Virus record (IMG/VR): IMGVR_UViG_3300036792_000284
Span: 60,280 to 124,279 of that record
DNA: 64,000 nucleotides
Direction: 5' to 3' (one strand)
Origin: a virus
The translations under genes and the position numbers were made by a program. Position 1 is the stretch's first letter; each line of letters starts with the position of its first letter. Positions 41,676-48,167 of the stretch are shown here, in pieces. The notes below the pieces were generated by a model. It was not told where the DNA came from. It ran no database searches and worked only from the letters and a program-made list of their open reading frames with translations.

Positions 41676-42182
41676 TTATGACTCTGCGTTGCCCGGCCGC
41701 CACGACATGGCGTCAATCCACGGGTAAGTATCAACTTCCGCTTGAGACTCCGGCAAGGTACGCCCGAGGTGATCTGGAATCAGTCCCGGAAGATTCTGCC
41801 CAGATTCTTCACCGCAGAACAAGGCCAGTGTTTCTGGCGGCAGGTACCCGCTCACCTCGACGGTGCGCCCGGCCAGCCCCCCGACGAACTCCGCCGCGTC
41901 CTCGATGTCGCGGGCCTGTTCGTCGGCGAACCGGAAGGAGAACCCGCTTACCTCCACCCTGACAGGTCCGGAGCGCTGCCCGAACTGGGTCATGTGCAAG
42001 ACGGCCCTGGAGGCTGTAACCGGGACCGGGTCCTCAGGCGAGCTGCACACGCAGCCGAAGCGGATCTCCGGAACCATGGCATCAGGCGAGCCGCACGGGC
42101 ACCACACGGCGCCGACATGGCCCGGAGGGACAGTCATCCGGTTGCCGCAGGCGGGGCAGGCGTAGTCGGCGGTGGGGGCCAC
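41676..42182 (-). CDS. Zinc-finger hypothetical protein, 168 aa
   Basis: GTG start. Cysteine pairs CPACGN and CPCGSP near the N-terminus make a zinc ribbon; the C-terminal domain is mixed (VRVEVSGFSFRFADEQARDI). Upstream of, and divergent in type from, the RHH gene. Not recognised. Confidence 0.65.
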   Translation of the reverse strand: MAPTADYACPACGNRMTVPPGHVGAVWCPCGSPDAMVPEIRFGCVCSSPEDPVPVTASRAVLHMTQFGQRSGPVRVEVSGFSFRFADEQARDIEDAAEFVGGLAGRTVEVSGYLPPETLALFCGEESGQNLPGLIPDHLGRTLPESQAEVDTYPWIDAMSWRPGNAES

Positions 42183-42209
42183 GGCTCAAGCCTAGACAGG
42201 CGGGCGGGC

Positions 42210-42249
42210 GAGGGCGGCGCCTTAATGAGCACCGAACGGCGCCGCCCTC
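42210..42249. terminator. 12-bp hairpin
   Basis: Perfect arms GAGGGCGGCGCC/GGCGCCGCCCTC with a 16-nt loop, just upstream of the zinc-finger gene. It may be a terminator for leftward transcripts or an untranslated-leader structure. Confidence 0.45.
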
Positions 42250-42605
42250 GCTATATCCCGCGCGGTGGGCGCCGCCTGGTCGAAGGGCGGCACGCGGGGG
42301 AGCAGAAACCGAGGCTCCGTTTGCGGCGGCGTGCCTCCAGGCCCTGCGCGGCCCACGCTAGCAGGGCAGCTGCGCTGCGCGCAGGCGGAAAAGATTTATC
42401 AGTCGCGGGCGGACTACCAGCCGCGGCGGTCCGGTGGAACGGGACTCCGGATATATATGTCCCCGGCCGTTCGGCGGGACCCGGATATATATAAATTTGC
42501 CGCGGCGGTCCGGCACACACCTAAGCACCCGCGGAGGCGAGCCTCTGACCTACCCGGATGGGACCCGGACGACGCGGCCCCGCCGCGCGCGGGCCCGCCA
42601 GCATG
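42250..42605. other. Non-coding region with AT islands and direct repeats
   Basis: No credible gene. It holds two copies of GCCGCGGCGGTCCGG (42420-42434, 42499-42513) flanking two GGATATATAT islands (42449-42458, 42483-42492). Short AT islands in such GC-rich DNA suggest promoters, an operator array or a melting site. Confidence 0.5.
42420..42513. repeat. 15-bp direct repeat flanking two TATATA islands
   Basis: GCCGCGGCGGTCCGG occurs at both ends, 79 bp apart; between them GGGACTCCGGATATATAT and GGGACCCGGATATATAT are near copies. Confidence 0.7.
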
Positions 42606-42608
42606 CCG

Positions 42609-42636
42609 GCGGGGCGCCCCGGGCGAGGCGCCCCGC
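42609..42636 (-). terminator. Hairpin terminator after the 80-aa gene
   Basis: Arms GCGGGGCGCC/GGCGCCCCGC with an 8-nt loop, eight bases past the stop at 42644. Confidence 0.6.
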
Positions 42637-42643
42637 CCGCGGG

Positions 42644-42886
42644 CTAGGCCCTGGCCTCCCGCACTATGGCTTTGCACATCCACGGCATCCCGTGACCGTC
42701 CGCGTCCACATAGAGCAAGTCACACGCCCCGTAGCGCGCGCCCACGCTGGCCTCCCGCACTATGGCCAGGGCCTCACTGTCGTTAGGCGCCCCGGTAACC
42801 AGCGTTACCAGGTCATCCCCCGTCATGGCTTCACGCGCGCGCGAGTCACCCGCGCGCGCCGCTGCTAGCTTCTGCTGTGCTGTCAT
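42644..42886 (-). CDS. Hypothetical protein, 80 aa, leaderless
   Basis: MTAQQKLAAARAGD…; it contains AIVREASVGA and AIVREARA, an internal repeat also visible in the DNA. The ATG is 7 bases from the -10 TACGAT, so the mRNA should begin at the start codon. It is transcribed away from the plus-strand gene at 42945 by a shared palindrome. Function unknown. Confidence 0.7.
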   Translation of the reverse strand: MTAQQKLAAARAGDSRAREAMTGDDLVTLVTGAPNDSEALAIVREASVGARYGACDLLYVDADGHGMPWMCKAIVREARA

Positions 42887-42892
42887 AGGCCC

Positions 42893-42938
42893 ATCGTAGG
42901 CGCGTGGCTTGACTCTGGTCAAGTGCCTACCCTACGGT
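42893..42938. promoter_or_regulatory. Divergent leaderless promoter pair sharing one palindrome
   Basis: CTTGACTCTGGTCAAG (42908-42923) supplies a -35 in each direction. Minus: TTGACC, 18 bp, TACGAT, ATG 7 bases on. Plus: TTGACT, 18 bp, TACGGT, ATG 7 bases on. Both mRNAs would start at the AUG. Confidence 0.8.
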
Positions 42939-42944
42939 GGGCCC

Positions 42945-43178
42945 ATGACTAAAGCACAAGCGCGCCGCATGGCTGCAGCAAACGCACGCCTGATGGGCCC
43001 TAGGGTGCCGGGTGGCACGTACCGCAGCGCGTGGAGCGACGAGACGTACACGGTAGAGGCCATGTGGTGCACCGTCGGCGACGCGTGGCCATGGGTACGC
43101 ATACGTACCGCAGCTGGCGAGGTACGCCAGCACTGTACGCCATGGGACGCGCGCGACATCGTGGTTAACCTCCCCTAG
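42945..43178 (+). CDS. Only plus-strand gene: hypothetical protein, 77 aa
   Basis: Starts at ATG 42945 just past its -10, so probably leaderless. MTKAQARRMAAANARLMG is a basic helix; the rest is a beta-rich domain with aromatic residues (AMWCTVGDAWPWVRIRT). It is followed by a 16-bp-arm terminator. Its opposite orientation and divergent promoter hint at a regulatory gene, but no DNA-binding motif is clear. Confidence 0.75.
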   Translation: MTKAQARRMAAANARLMGPRVPGGTYRSAWSDETYTVEAMWCTVGDAWPWVRIRTAAGEVRQHCTPWDARDIVVNLP

Positions 43179-43191
43179 CCGAGCAACGCCC

Positions 43192-43225
43192 ATAGGGCCC
43201 GCACCGATGTCGGTGCGGGCCCTAT
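43192..43225. terminator. Perfect 16-bp-arm hairpin after the plus-strand gene
   Basis: ATAGGGCCCGCACCGA and its exact complement separated by TG, 13 bp past the stop. Works in both directions by symmetry. Confidence 0.75.
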
Positions 43226-43229
43226 TCAT

Positions 43230-43301
43230 GCCTGGAGGCCTGGAGGCCTGGAGGCCTGGAGGCCTGGAGGCCTGGAGGCCTGGAGGCCTGGAGGCCTGGA
43301 G
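43230..43301. repeat. Nine tandem copies of GCCTGGAG
   Basis: An exact 8-bp unit repeated nine times, placed between two terminator hairpins at the meeting point of convergent genes. Extra single copies occur at 43348 and 43878-43893. Confidence 0.95.
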
Positions 43302-43309
43302 GCATGGCT

Positions 43310-43339
43310 AGGGCCCGCTAGGACGTCCTAGCGGGCCCT
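43310..43339. terminator. Perfect 30-bp palindrome terminator
   Basis: AGGGCCCGCTAGGAC followed at once by its complement, 15 bp after the stop of the minus gene at 43355. Mirror partner of the hairpin at 43192. Confidence 0.7.
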
Positions 43340-43354
43340 GGAGGCGCCTGGAGG

Positions 43355-43762
43355 CTACGGAGCGATGCGCGCCACGCGGTAGCCGTAGTCAGTGAGCTTG
43401 ACCGTAAGCGCGTCGCCGACTACGCGCGCCGTCCGGCCGGAGTCTGCCTCGCTCACGATGCGCTGTACCTCGCCAGCGGTCCGGCCTAGGGCCCGCAGCA
43501 TGAGGGTTAGCGGTCCGTAGGCATACCACGTGTGGTGAACGTTGCTGGCGCCGGCGGTACCGCAGCGGTACGCGCTAACCCGCTTACCATCGATGTCTGC
43601 CTCATAGCAGACCTGCCATTCTTCAGCGTCATGCTGCAGCGTGGCGAGGTACGCCTCCACGCTAGTCGCCGGCATCGTGCGGACGTCGACATCGCGTGCT
43701 GTCTCGCCCGGTATCCATGACCGTACGGTTACCTCTGACTCTAGAACTAGGGTGCCGCTCAT
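43355..43762 (-). CDS. Hypothetical protein, 135 aa
   Basis: ATG 43762 with leader GAGCAGGCACCCA. Mixed alpha/beta composition; ends in ALTVKLTDYGYRVARIAP. No motif recognised. Single-gene unit: own promoter at 43800-43830, own terminator. Confidence 0.75.
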   Translation of the reverse strand: MSGTLVLESEVTVRSWIPGETARDVDVRTMPATSVEAYLATLQHDAEEWQVCYEADIDGKRVSAYRCGTAGASNVHHTWYAYGPLTLMLRALGRTAGEVQRIVSEADSGRTARVVGDALTVKLTDYGYRVARIAP

Positions 43763-43799
43763 TGGGTGCCTGCTCTCCGTTGCTCGGAATGATGAAACC

Positions 43800-43830
43800 A
43801 GCATAGGCATATGGCTTGACTCTGGTCAAG
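43800..43830 (-). promoter_or_regulatory. Palindrome promoter for 43355-43762
   Basis: TTGACC, 18 bp, TATGCT; operator CTTGACTCTGGTCAAG at 43815-43830. Confidence 0.8.
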
Positions 43831-43840
43831 ACACGCCTAT

Positions 43841-43865
43841 GCCCGGTAGGGGTTACCTACCGGGC
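43841..43865 (-). terminator. Hairpin between units
   Basis: GCCCGGTAGG/CCTACCGGGC, 5-nt loop, lying between the stop at 43899 and the next promoter. Confidence 0.65.
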
Positions 43866-43898
43866 GAGGCGCACGGGCCCTGGAGGCCTGGAGGGTGC

Positions 43899-44195
43899 CT
43901 ACATCACGTCAAGCGGGATGTGCCTCCACGCGTTCGCGCGCTCTGCCGCAGCCTCCCCGGGGAACGTGTCCCCTTCCGGTACCGCGTAGGCGTGCGCGTG
44001 GATGTCCGCCGCGGGAATGGTGCCCAGAGGGTTTACGACGTCCGCGGCGATGCGCGCCGCGTGCTCTTCCGACACGATGCCCTGCACACGGGAGTCTAGG
44101 TAAAACGTGGGCGTGCCGCGGGACCCCTCCCACGTGACGCCGTGACGGTCGGTTTCATGAGTGAGCACTCGCACGTGTACGGCGTAGAGGGTCAT
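43899..44195 (-). CDS. Hypothetical protein, 98 aa
   Basis: ATG overlaps the upstream stop (ATGA). Beta-rich start (MTLYAVHVRVLTHETDRHG), then helices. Second gene of a two-gene unit. Not recognised. Confidence 0.75.
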   Translation of the reverse strand: MTLYAVHVRVLTHETDRHGVTWEGSRGTPTFYLDSRVQGIVSEEHAARIAADVVNPLGTIPAADIHAHAYAVPEGDTFPGEAAAERANAWRHIPLDVM

Positions 44196-44380
44196 GACTG
44201 GTCATCCCCTGCAAGCAGGTAGGCGCCGGCAGGAACACCGAACGCGATGCGGAGGATCTGCGCGTGCGGCGCGAACATGTCCGCCAGACAGTAGGAGTCG
44301 CTCATTTCGTCAAGCGCTGCTGCTAGTACCTCGCTCACCCGCGCGCGGTCTGCGGGTGTGAATTCCTGCCTGTCTTCCAT
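44192..44380 (-). CDS. Hypothetical protein, 62 aa
   Basis: ATG 44380 after AAAGGCAGGTACG. Helical and acidic (PADRARVSEVLAAALDEM). First gene of the unit from the promoter at 44410. Confidence 0.7.
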   Translation of the reverse strand: MEDRQEFTPADRARVSEVLAAALDEMSDSYCLADMFAPHAQILRIAFGVPAGAYLLAGDDQS

Positions 44381-44409
44381 CGTACCTGCCTTTGTTCGTC
44401 GGTAACCCC

Positions 44410-44440
44410 ACCGTACGCCCATGGCTTGACTCTGGTCAAG
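44410..44440 (-). promoter_or_regulatory. Palindrome promoter for 44192-44380
   Basis: TTGACC, 18 bp, TACGGT; operator CTTGACTCTGGTCAAG at 44425-44440. Confidence 0.8.
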
Positions 44441-44833
44441 CGTGGCTACGGTCCGTCGGCGAGGCGCGGTCTAGGGTGCTAGCGCTAGCAAGCATGCTGC
44501 TAGCGGGCATATTTGGCTGTTTTTCACAGTGTGTAACCAGAGTCGGGTACCCGGCCCGTGGGCACTTGAGACTTTGATATACGGAGAGTGAGAATTTGGG
44601 TGCTTGCAAGCCCTGCAGCTACCTGCCTAGCGGCTACGGGGCGCCTCGCCGACGGGTAGGGACCCGTTAGGCGGCTACAGGCCTAACGGTCCGGAGAGCG
44701 ACGCTGCGCGGTTTAGGTACGGGTACGCGCGGTAGGGCCTGTTATGCGCTCTCCGTTGCTCTGCGGACCGTATGGGAGGGTATACGGCGAGGCTTGCAGA
44801 TACGGATTTCCCGCCGTCCGCCATTACCGCCTA

Positions 44834-44943
44834 CCCGCATCACCGTAACCAGGCACACAAGCGAGGCGCCCCGCGGTAACCTGCCCGCGGGGCGCCTCGG
44901 AAGATGGAACGTGCCTACCGTAACCCCGCATCACAGTGACCAG
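44834..44943. repeat. 19-bp imperfect direct repeat
   Basis: CCCGCATCACCGTAACCAG at 44834-44852 recurs at 44925-44943 with two changes. Confidence 0.85.
44862..44899 (-). terminator. Strong hairpin, 14-bp arms
   Basis: CGAGGCGCCCCGCG and its complement around a 10-nt loop, about 80 bp past the stop at 44981. One arm and the loop also belong to the longer inverted repeat, so two folds compete. Confidence 0.6.
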
Positions 44944-44962
44944 CGGGCAGGTTACCGCGGGG
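44869..44962. repeat. 20-bp perfect inverted repeat, 54-bp spacer
   Basis: CCCCGCGGTAACCTGCCCGC at 44869-44888 and its exact complement at 44943-44962. In the minus-strand RNA the upstream arm is made first and could block the terminator stem. Confidence 0.9.
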
Positions 44963-44980
44963 TCGCTCGGTTCGGGGTCG

Positions 44981-45310
44981 CTAGACGGTATAGATCCAAC
45001 GGACAACTAGGTCGGAGTCACTGCTGGCCGCGTAGGCCCCATCGGCGATCCTCTCAGCCGGCGCCGCGCGCGTGAAAAGGTGCAGCGCGTTGGCTAGCGA
45101 GTAGTCGTTAACCGTTGCCTGGGGCACCCAGTGAAAGACACCGTAGAGGCCAGTCTCTGTGTAGAACGCGCCTCCGCAGTAACCGCAGCGCTTACGGGTA
45201 GGCTTCCCGCTCCCCTCTGTGTGACTGCCCGCTATGGTGCCCGCGGAGATGCAGCGGTAGCGGGTAGCGCGTCCCGCGGGCACCTTTGCGGGTAGCTGTA
45301 CCTCGCTCAT
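44981..45310 (-). CDS. Hypothetical protein, 109 aa
   Basis: ATG overlaps the upstream stop. Opens MSEVQLPAKVPAG, nearly the same start as its upstream neighbour (MSEVQRYAKVPAQ), so the 5' ends were duplicated. A CGYCGG pair may bind zinc. Last gene of a three-gene unit. Confidence 0.75.
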   Translation of the reverse strand: MSEVQLPAKVPAGRATRYRCISAGTIAGSHTEGSGKPTRKRCGYCGGAFYTETGLYGVFHWVPQATVNDYSLANALHLFTRAAPAERIADGAYAASSDSDLVVRWIYTV

Positions 45311-45708
45311 GACTGCCTCTGCCCCGTCCTACGGCCGGTAACTACCCGCTCCATGCCGATAGCGTGCTCGAATGCGGTATCCGGGGCACCCCCGCCGCTT
45401 GTGGTGCACGTAGACAGGCGCGCCTCGCCGTCAAGTACGGTCACGATGTAGGACACGTGGTCCCCTGTTACCGGATTCGGTACGGCGATATGCAGAGCCT
45501 GGTTATCCGCATCCCAATAGAACGCCGGCGGGACGTCCGCGCGCGACGCCATGGCCGTCAGCTGGGCGCCTAGGCTTTCAAGCGCTGCAGCGATGCTTGT
45601 TCCTCTGCCCTGCAGACTGCCCGCGGTTGCCGTGTGCTCGGACGTTCGCTGCCATCCCGCCCGGCCTGTCTGCGCGGGAACTTTCGCGTAACGCTGTACC
45701 TCGCTCAT
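45307..45708 (-). CDS. Hypothetical protein, 133 aa
   Basis: Start duplicated in the next gene. The body is beta-rich (AFYWDADNQALHIAVPNP, VSYIVTVLDGEARL). ATG overlaps the upstream stop. Not recognised. Confidence 0.75.
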   Translation of the reverse strand: MSEVQRYAKVPAQTGRAGWQRTSEHTATAGSLQGRGTSIAAALESLGAQLTAMASRADVPPAFYWDADNQALHIAVPNPVTGDHVSYIVTVLDGEARLSTCTTSGGGAPDTAFEHAIGMERVVTGRRTGQRQS

Positions 45709-46091
45709 GACTGGCCGCGCGCTAGGCCTAGCAGGTATGCACGCGTGTCCGCGGCCAGGGCCAGCGCTTCCGGCGTGCCCGCGATGCACGCGCCTGCAGT
45801 GCAGTACGTGTGCGGGTGCTCTTCTGGTCCGCACGGGTCGTTTACGGTGCTTGCGCAGTAGTAGTAACCCGCGCGCGCTTGGTCACAGTGACGGGCCCGC
45901 GTGGCTGCCTTAGTCACGGCGTCGCCATCGTGTTCCGTGAACTTGATGCCGTTAGCCGCGCATGCGTTGCGGTAGGCGAGGCTCTGCGCCTCGGTTAGGA
46001 CACGGTCCGGGAATGGTCCCCGCGGCGTGGAGGCGCGCGGCGTGCTCTCCATGATGCCCGCGTCATGTTCCGGGTAGTACGCGTCGCTCAT
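45705..46091 (-). CDS. Cysteine-rich hypothetical protein, 128 aa
   Basis: ATG 46091 with leader AAAGGCAGGCACCCA. Cysteines are spread (NACAANG, HCDQAR, YYYCAS, DPCGPEEH, YCTAGAC), suggesting metal binding. First gene of the unit. Confidence 0.75.
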   Translation of the reverse strand: MSDAYYPEHDAGIMESTPRASTPRGPFPDRVLTEAQSLAYRNACAANGIKFTEHDGDAVTKAATRARHCDQARAGYYYCASTVNDPCGPEEHPHTYCTAGACIAGTPEALALAADTRAYLLGLARGQS

Positions 46092-46126
46092 TGGGTGCCT
46101 GCCTTTGCTCGGTTGCTGTTGCCTGC

Positions 46127-46157
46127 AGCGTACGCGTATGGCTTGACTCTGGTCAAG
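46127..46157 (-). promoter_or_regulatory. Palindrome promoter for 45705-46091
   Basis: TTGACC, 18 bp, TACGCT; operator CTTGACTCTGGTCAAG at 46142-46157. Confidence 0.8.
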
Positions 46158-46188
46158 CGTGGCTAGCTGCCTGGCACACGGCAGCAAA

Positions 46189-46231
46189 AAAGCGGGCCCG
46201 TTCATCTTTCATCAATGAACGGGCCCGCTTT
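46189..46231 (-). terminator. Canonical rho-independent terminator
   Basis: Perfect 17-bp arms (AAAGCGGGCCCGTTCAT and complement) with a 9-nt loop, followed on the minus strand by six T. Confidence 0.9.
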
Positions 46232-46259
46232 CGCGTCTGCTGTCACAGCGTACCGCGTG

Positions 46260-46616
46260 CTAGTGCCTGCCGTACCGGGCCCGCGGGTTACCGACGTGGC
46301 TTGATTCTTGTGCGAACCGTGCCGCGTCGATACCGCTCATGCCGTGCATGAGCAAGGCAGCGAGCAAGCGCGCCGCACCCTCCGCGCGCTCCCGCACGCC
46401 GGCGAGGCGTTCGCGCGCGACGATGGCGCGCGCCTCTGCGGGGCTAATGCCGGCCTCGCACCACTCGCACATGAGATCCGGACCGCTCCCGCCCACGTAC
46501 CGGCCGTGGCCGCAGTAGCCGCCGTAGTCGCGGAACTCAGGGTCGTTTGAGTCGTCGCGGTCGTCCGCCATCCCGCCCGGTCCGTACACGTCCGAATAGG
46601 TCGCGTAGTCGCTCAT
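46260..46616 (-). CDS. Hypothetical protein, 118 aa
   Basis: ATG 46616 with AAAGGCAGGCACCAA. An acidic N-terminus, a small zinc-like centre (GYCGHGRY, MCEWCEAG) and a helical end. Coupled to the upstream gene and followed by the terminator at 46189. Confidence 0.75.
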   Translation of the reverse strand: MSDYATYSDVYGPGGMADDRDDSNDPEFRDYGGYCGHGRYVGGSGPDLMCEWCEAGISPAEARAIVARERLAGVRERAEGAARLLAALLMHGMSGIDAARFAQESSHVGNPRARYGRH

Positions 46617-46822
46617 TTGGTGCCTGCCTTTGCTGCGGTCCGGACGTGCTTGATAGTTGCCATGATGGCCGCGCGGGAGGGTGCCGCGCAGTTGGCGCCG
46701 GCCCATGCCTCTAGGCCGTCCGCCTCTGCCAGCAGGTCAAGCGCGCGCCGCGTTGCGCCGGCATGCGCGGCTGTTTTGGCTAGCGCAACTACCGCCGCCG
46801 TCCTGTCGTTGCGAAACTGCAT
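46613..46822 (-). CDS. Helical protein, 69 aa
   Basis: ATG 46822 after AAAAGGGCAGGCACA. Alanine-rich helical repeat-like sequence. Middle gene of the unit from the promoter at 47037. Confidence 0.7.
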   Translation of the reverse strand: MQFRNDRTAAVVALAKTAAHAGATRRALDLLAEADGLEAWAGANCAAPSRAAIMATIKHVRTAAKAGTK

Positions 46823-46850
46823 TGTGCCTGCCCTTTTCTAGGTTGTCGTT

Positions 46851-47006
46851 TTACAGCTCGTGGCCGCACATCGGGACCGCGCAACAGCCGCACGGCGGGA
46901 TTACCGCCCGCGCGCACGGGCCGACGGGATGCCCTAGCGGGTAGAGGTACAGCTCCGGCGCAACGTGCGCGCCGATGATGACAGGTGGAGTCTGCAGCTG
47001 AGTCAC
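46851..47006 (-). CDS. Hypothetical protein, 51 aa
   Basis: GTG start with an ideal AAGGAGG-TTCCC site in place of the usual leader element. Hydrophobic, ends in PPCGCCAVPMCGHEL, possibly a metal-binding tail. First gene of its unit. Confidence 0.7.
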   Translation of the reverse strand: MTQLQTPPVIIGAHVAPELYLYPLGHPVGPCARAVIPPCGCCAVPMCGHEL

Positions 47007-47036
47007 GGGAACCTCCTTAGCCGGTTGCCTACGGCC

Positions 47037-47067
47037 AGCATACGCATATGGCTTGACTCTGGTCAAG
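47037..47067 (-). promoter_or_regulatory. Palindrome promoter for 46851-47006
   Basis: TTGACC, 18 bp, TATGCT; operator CTTGACTCTGGTCAAG at 47052-47067. Confidence 0.8.
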
Positions 47068-47072
47068 ACACA

Positions 47073-47104
47073 GCTAGCCCGCGGGGACCTGCCCGCGGGC
47101 TAGC
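47073..47104 (-). terminator. Hairpin between units
   Basis: GCTAGCCCGCGGG/CCCGCGGGCTAGC, 6-nt loop, 6 bp from the next operator. Confidence 0.65.
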
Positions 47105-47126
47105 GAATTTTCACAGAATTGGACGG

Positions 47127-47324
47127 TTAGAAGCCTCGCCACGGCGCGGTAGCCGGCCAGGTCCAAACAGCCTCGCCGGCCCGGTAGGCGCGCAGCGCGC
47201 TAGCCTGCCTCTCTACCTCCGCGGCGCGGTTGTGCAGCTGCAGGTCCCCGCGCGCGTCCGCGGCGGATACCTCGCCGTTGACAATGGCCAGGGCGATGCG
47301 CTCGGCGTGCTCGGCATGGGTCAT
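47127..47324 (-). CDS. Helical protein, 65 aa
   Basis: ATG 47324 shortly after the upstream stop, with AGGTGA upstream. Charged helical body (HAERIALAIVNGEVSAADAR) and a tryptophan-containing end. Last of three genes. Confidence 0.7.
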   Translation of the reverse strand: MTHAEHAERIALAIVNGEVSAADARGDLQLHNRAAEVERQASALRAYRAGEAVWTWPATAPWRGF

Positions 47325-47331
47325 GATGCCG

Positions 47332-47532
47332 TCACCTGCAGCTTTCGGCGTAGTACCGCTTGACCGTCCGAGGGTCGCGGAGGCAGGCACGGGCGATTTC
47401 AGCCCACGGCGCCCCGTTGTCTCTGGCCGCGCGGATAGCCGCAACTAGGCGCGGTTTCATCGCTGCGCGCATCCCATCGTGAGCGTAGACACGTCCGGCC
47501 GCGCGCAGCGTGCTCCACTCTTCATCGGTCAT
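47332..47532 (-). CDS. Helix-turn-helix-like protein, 66 aa
   Basis: The end reads GAPWAEIARACLRDPRTVKRY, a resolvase/Hin-type helix-turn-helix; the start is a helical charged part. ATG overlaps the upstream stop. A possible regulator of the small-gene units. Confidence 0.7.
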   Translation of the reverse strand: MTDEEWSTLRAAGRVYAHDGMRAAMKPRLVAAIRAARDNGAPWAEIARACLRDPRTVKRYYAESCR

Positions 47533-47780
47533 GACGTGCCCGCGGCGATGAAAGCGCGGAGCGCGCGCTCGGCCTGCTGCAGCGTGGCGTATGTGCCGCA
47601 CGCGGCCGGGTGACGTATGCGCATCCCCGGGACCGTGGCCGCCGTGGGGTCGCATGAGTACAGGTACAGGCCGGCGCCCGGTCCGTCCCATTGCACGTGC
47701 ATTGCGTCAGTGCCCGGCAACGGGCCCCAATAGGTGACGCCGAACGCCACAGGGTGGCGCGGCGGTAGCTGAGTCTGCAT
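47529..47780 (-). CDS. Hypothetical protein, 83 aa
   Basis: ATG 47780 with GAAGGGCAGGCACCCT. Beta-rich, glycine/proline-containing (FGVTYWGPLPGTDAMHVQW). First gene of the unit. Confidence 0.75.
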   Translation of the reverse strand: MQTQLPPRHPVAFGVTYWGPLPGTDAMHVQWDGPGAGLYLYSCDPTAATVPGMRIRHPAACGTYATLQQAERALRAFIAAGTS

Positions 47781-47808
47781 AGGGTGCCTGCCCTTCTAGG
47801 TTGCTCAC

Positions 47809-47839
47809 AGCGTACGCGTATGGCTTGACTCTGGTCAAG
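47809..47839 (-). promoter_or_regulatory. Palindrome promoter for 47529-47780
   Basis: TTGACC, 18 bp, TACGCT; operator CTTGACTCTGGTCAAG at 47824-47839. Confidence 0.8.
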
Positions 47840-47845
47840 ACATGA

Positions 47846-47882
47846 ACTAGCCCCGGTAGCGGGCGAGGCTACCGGGGCTAGT
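47846..47882 (-). terminator. Hairpin between units
   Basis: ACTAGCCCCGGTAGC and its exact complement, 7-nt loop. Confidence 0.7.
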
Positions 47883-47892
47883 CCGACGGAGG

Positions 47893-48078
47893 TTAGCGGT
47901 TGGCGCGGCGGGAGGCGCGCGACGCCTTGCGCGACGCCTTGCGCCGACGCGATGCCTGCCAGGTCCGCGGCTCACGCTGCCAGACAGGCGAGGCAGCAAG
48001 CGTGCTGACACTCGCGGGGGACATATCCGCAATGGGCATGCTCACAGTGTTGAGACACATAACCCTGTTAGTTTCCAT
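47893..48078 (-). CDS. Basic-tailed protein, 61 aa, leaderless
   Basis: ATG lies 8 bases after the -10 TATGCT, with no leader element or ribosome-binding site, so the mRNA is probably leaderless. The C-terminal third is a run of Arg/Lys/Ser/Ala suited to nucleic-acid binding. Single-gene unit. Confidence 0.65.
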   Translation of the reverse strand: METNRVMCLNTVSMPIADMSPASVSTLAASPVWQREPRTWQASRRRKASRKASRASRRANR

Positions 48079-48085
48079 ACCCGCC

Positions 48086-48115
48086 AGCATAGGTGAGCGC
48101 TTGACTTGAGTCAAC
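48086..48115 (-). promoter_or_regulatory. Leaderless palindrome promoter
   Basis: TTGACT, 17 bp, TATGCT, then ATG 8 bases on. Operator CTTGACTTGAGTCAAC, with one end base changed. Confidence 0.75.
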
Positions 48116-48118
48116 ACA

Positions 48119-48156
48119 GCGAGGCACCTCGGGGGATACCTCCCGGGGCGCCTCGC
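48119..48156 (-). terminator. Hairpin after the DUF932 gene
   Basis: GCGAGGC/GCCTCGC outer arms extended to about 15 bp with one mismatch and one wobble, 12 bp past the stop at 48168. Confidence 0.6.
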
Positions 48157-48167
48157 TGCCTGGCAGG

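Larger units (their letters stand above)
44441..44980. other. 540-bp non-coding region rich in inverted and direct repeats
   Basis: The longest gap in the window, with no credible ORF. Seen: the 14-bp palindrome TGCTAGCGCTAGCA near 44477, hairpin CCGTTAGGC/GCCTAACGG (44664-44689), a bulged stem joining 44686-44700 to 44747-44771, a terminator-like stem (44862-44899), a 20-bp inverted repeat overlapping it, and a 19-bp direct repeat. Candidates: replication origin, structured RNA or attenuator. Confidence 0.75.

Noticed and set aside
42251-42520. 89-aa minus ORF over the AT islands
   Set aside because: No start signals and biased residues from the repeats; treated as non-coding.
43230-43301. 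CRISPR array
   Set aside because: The unit is 8 bp with no spacers; the Cas4-like gene has no cas1 or cas2 nearby and matches phage exonucleases.
44824-45006. 60-aa minus ORF in the structured gap
   Set aside because: No ribosome-binding site or coupling, and the frame crosses the inverted repeats; composition is not gene-like.
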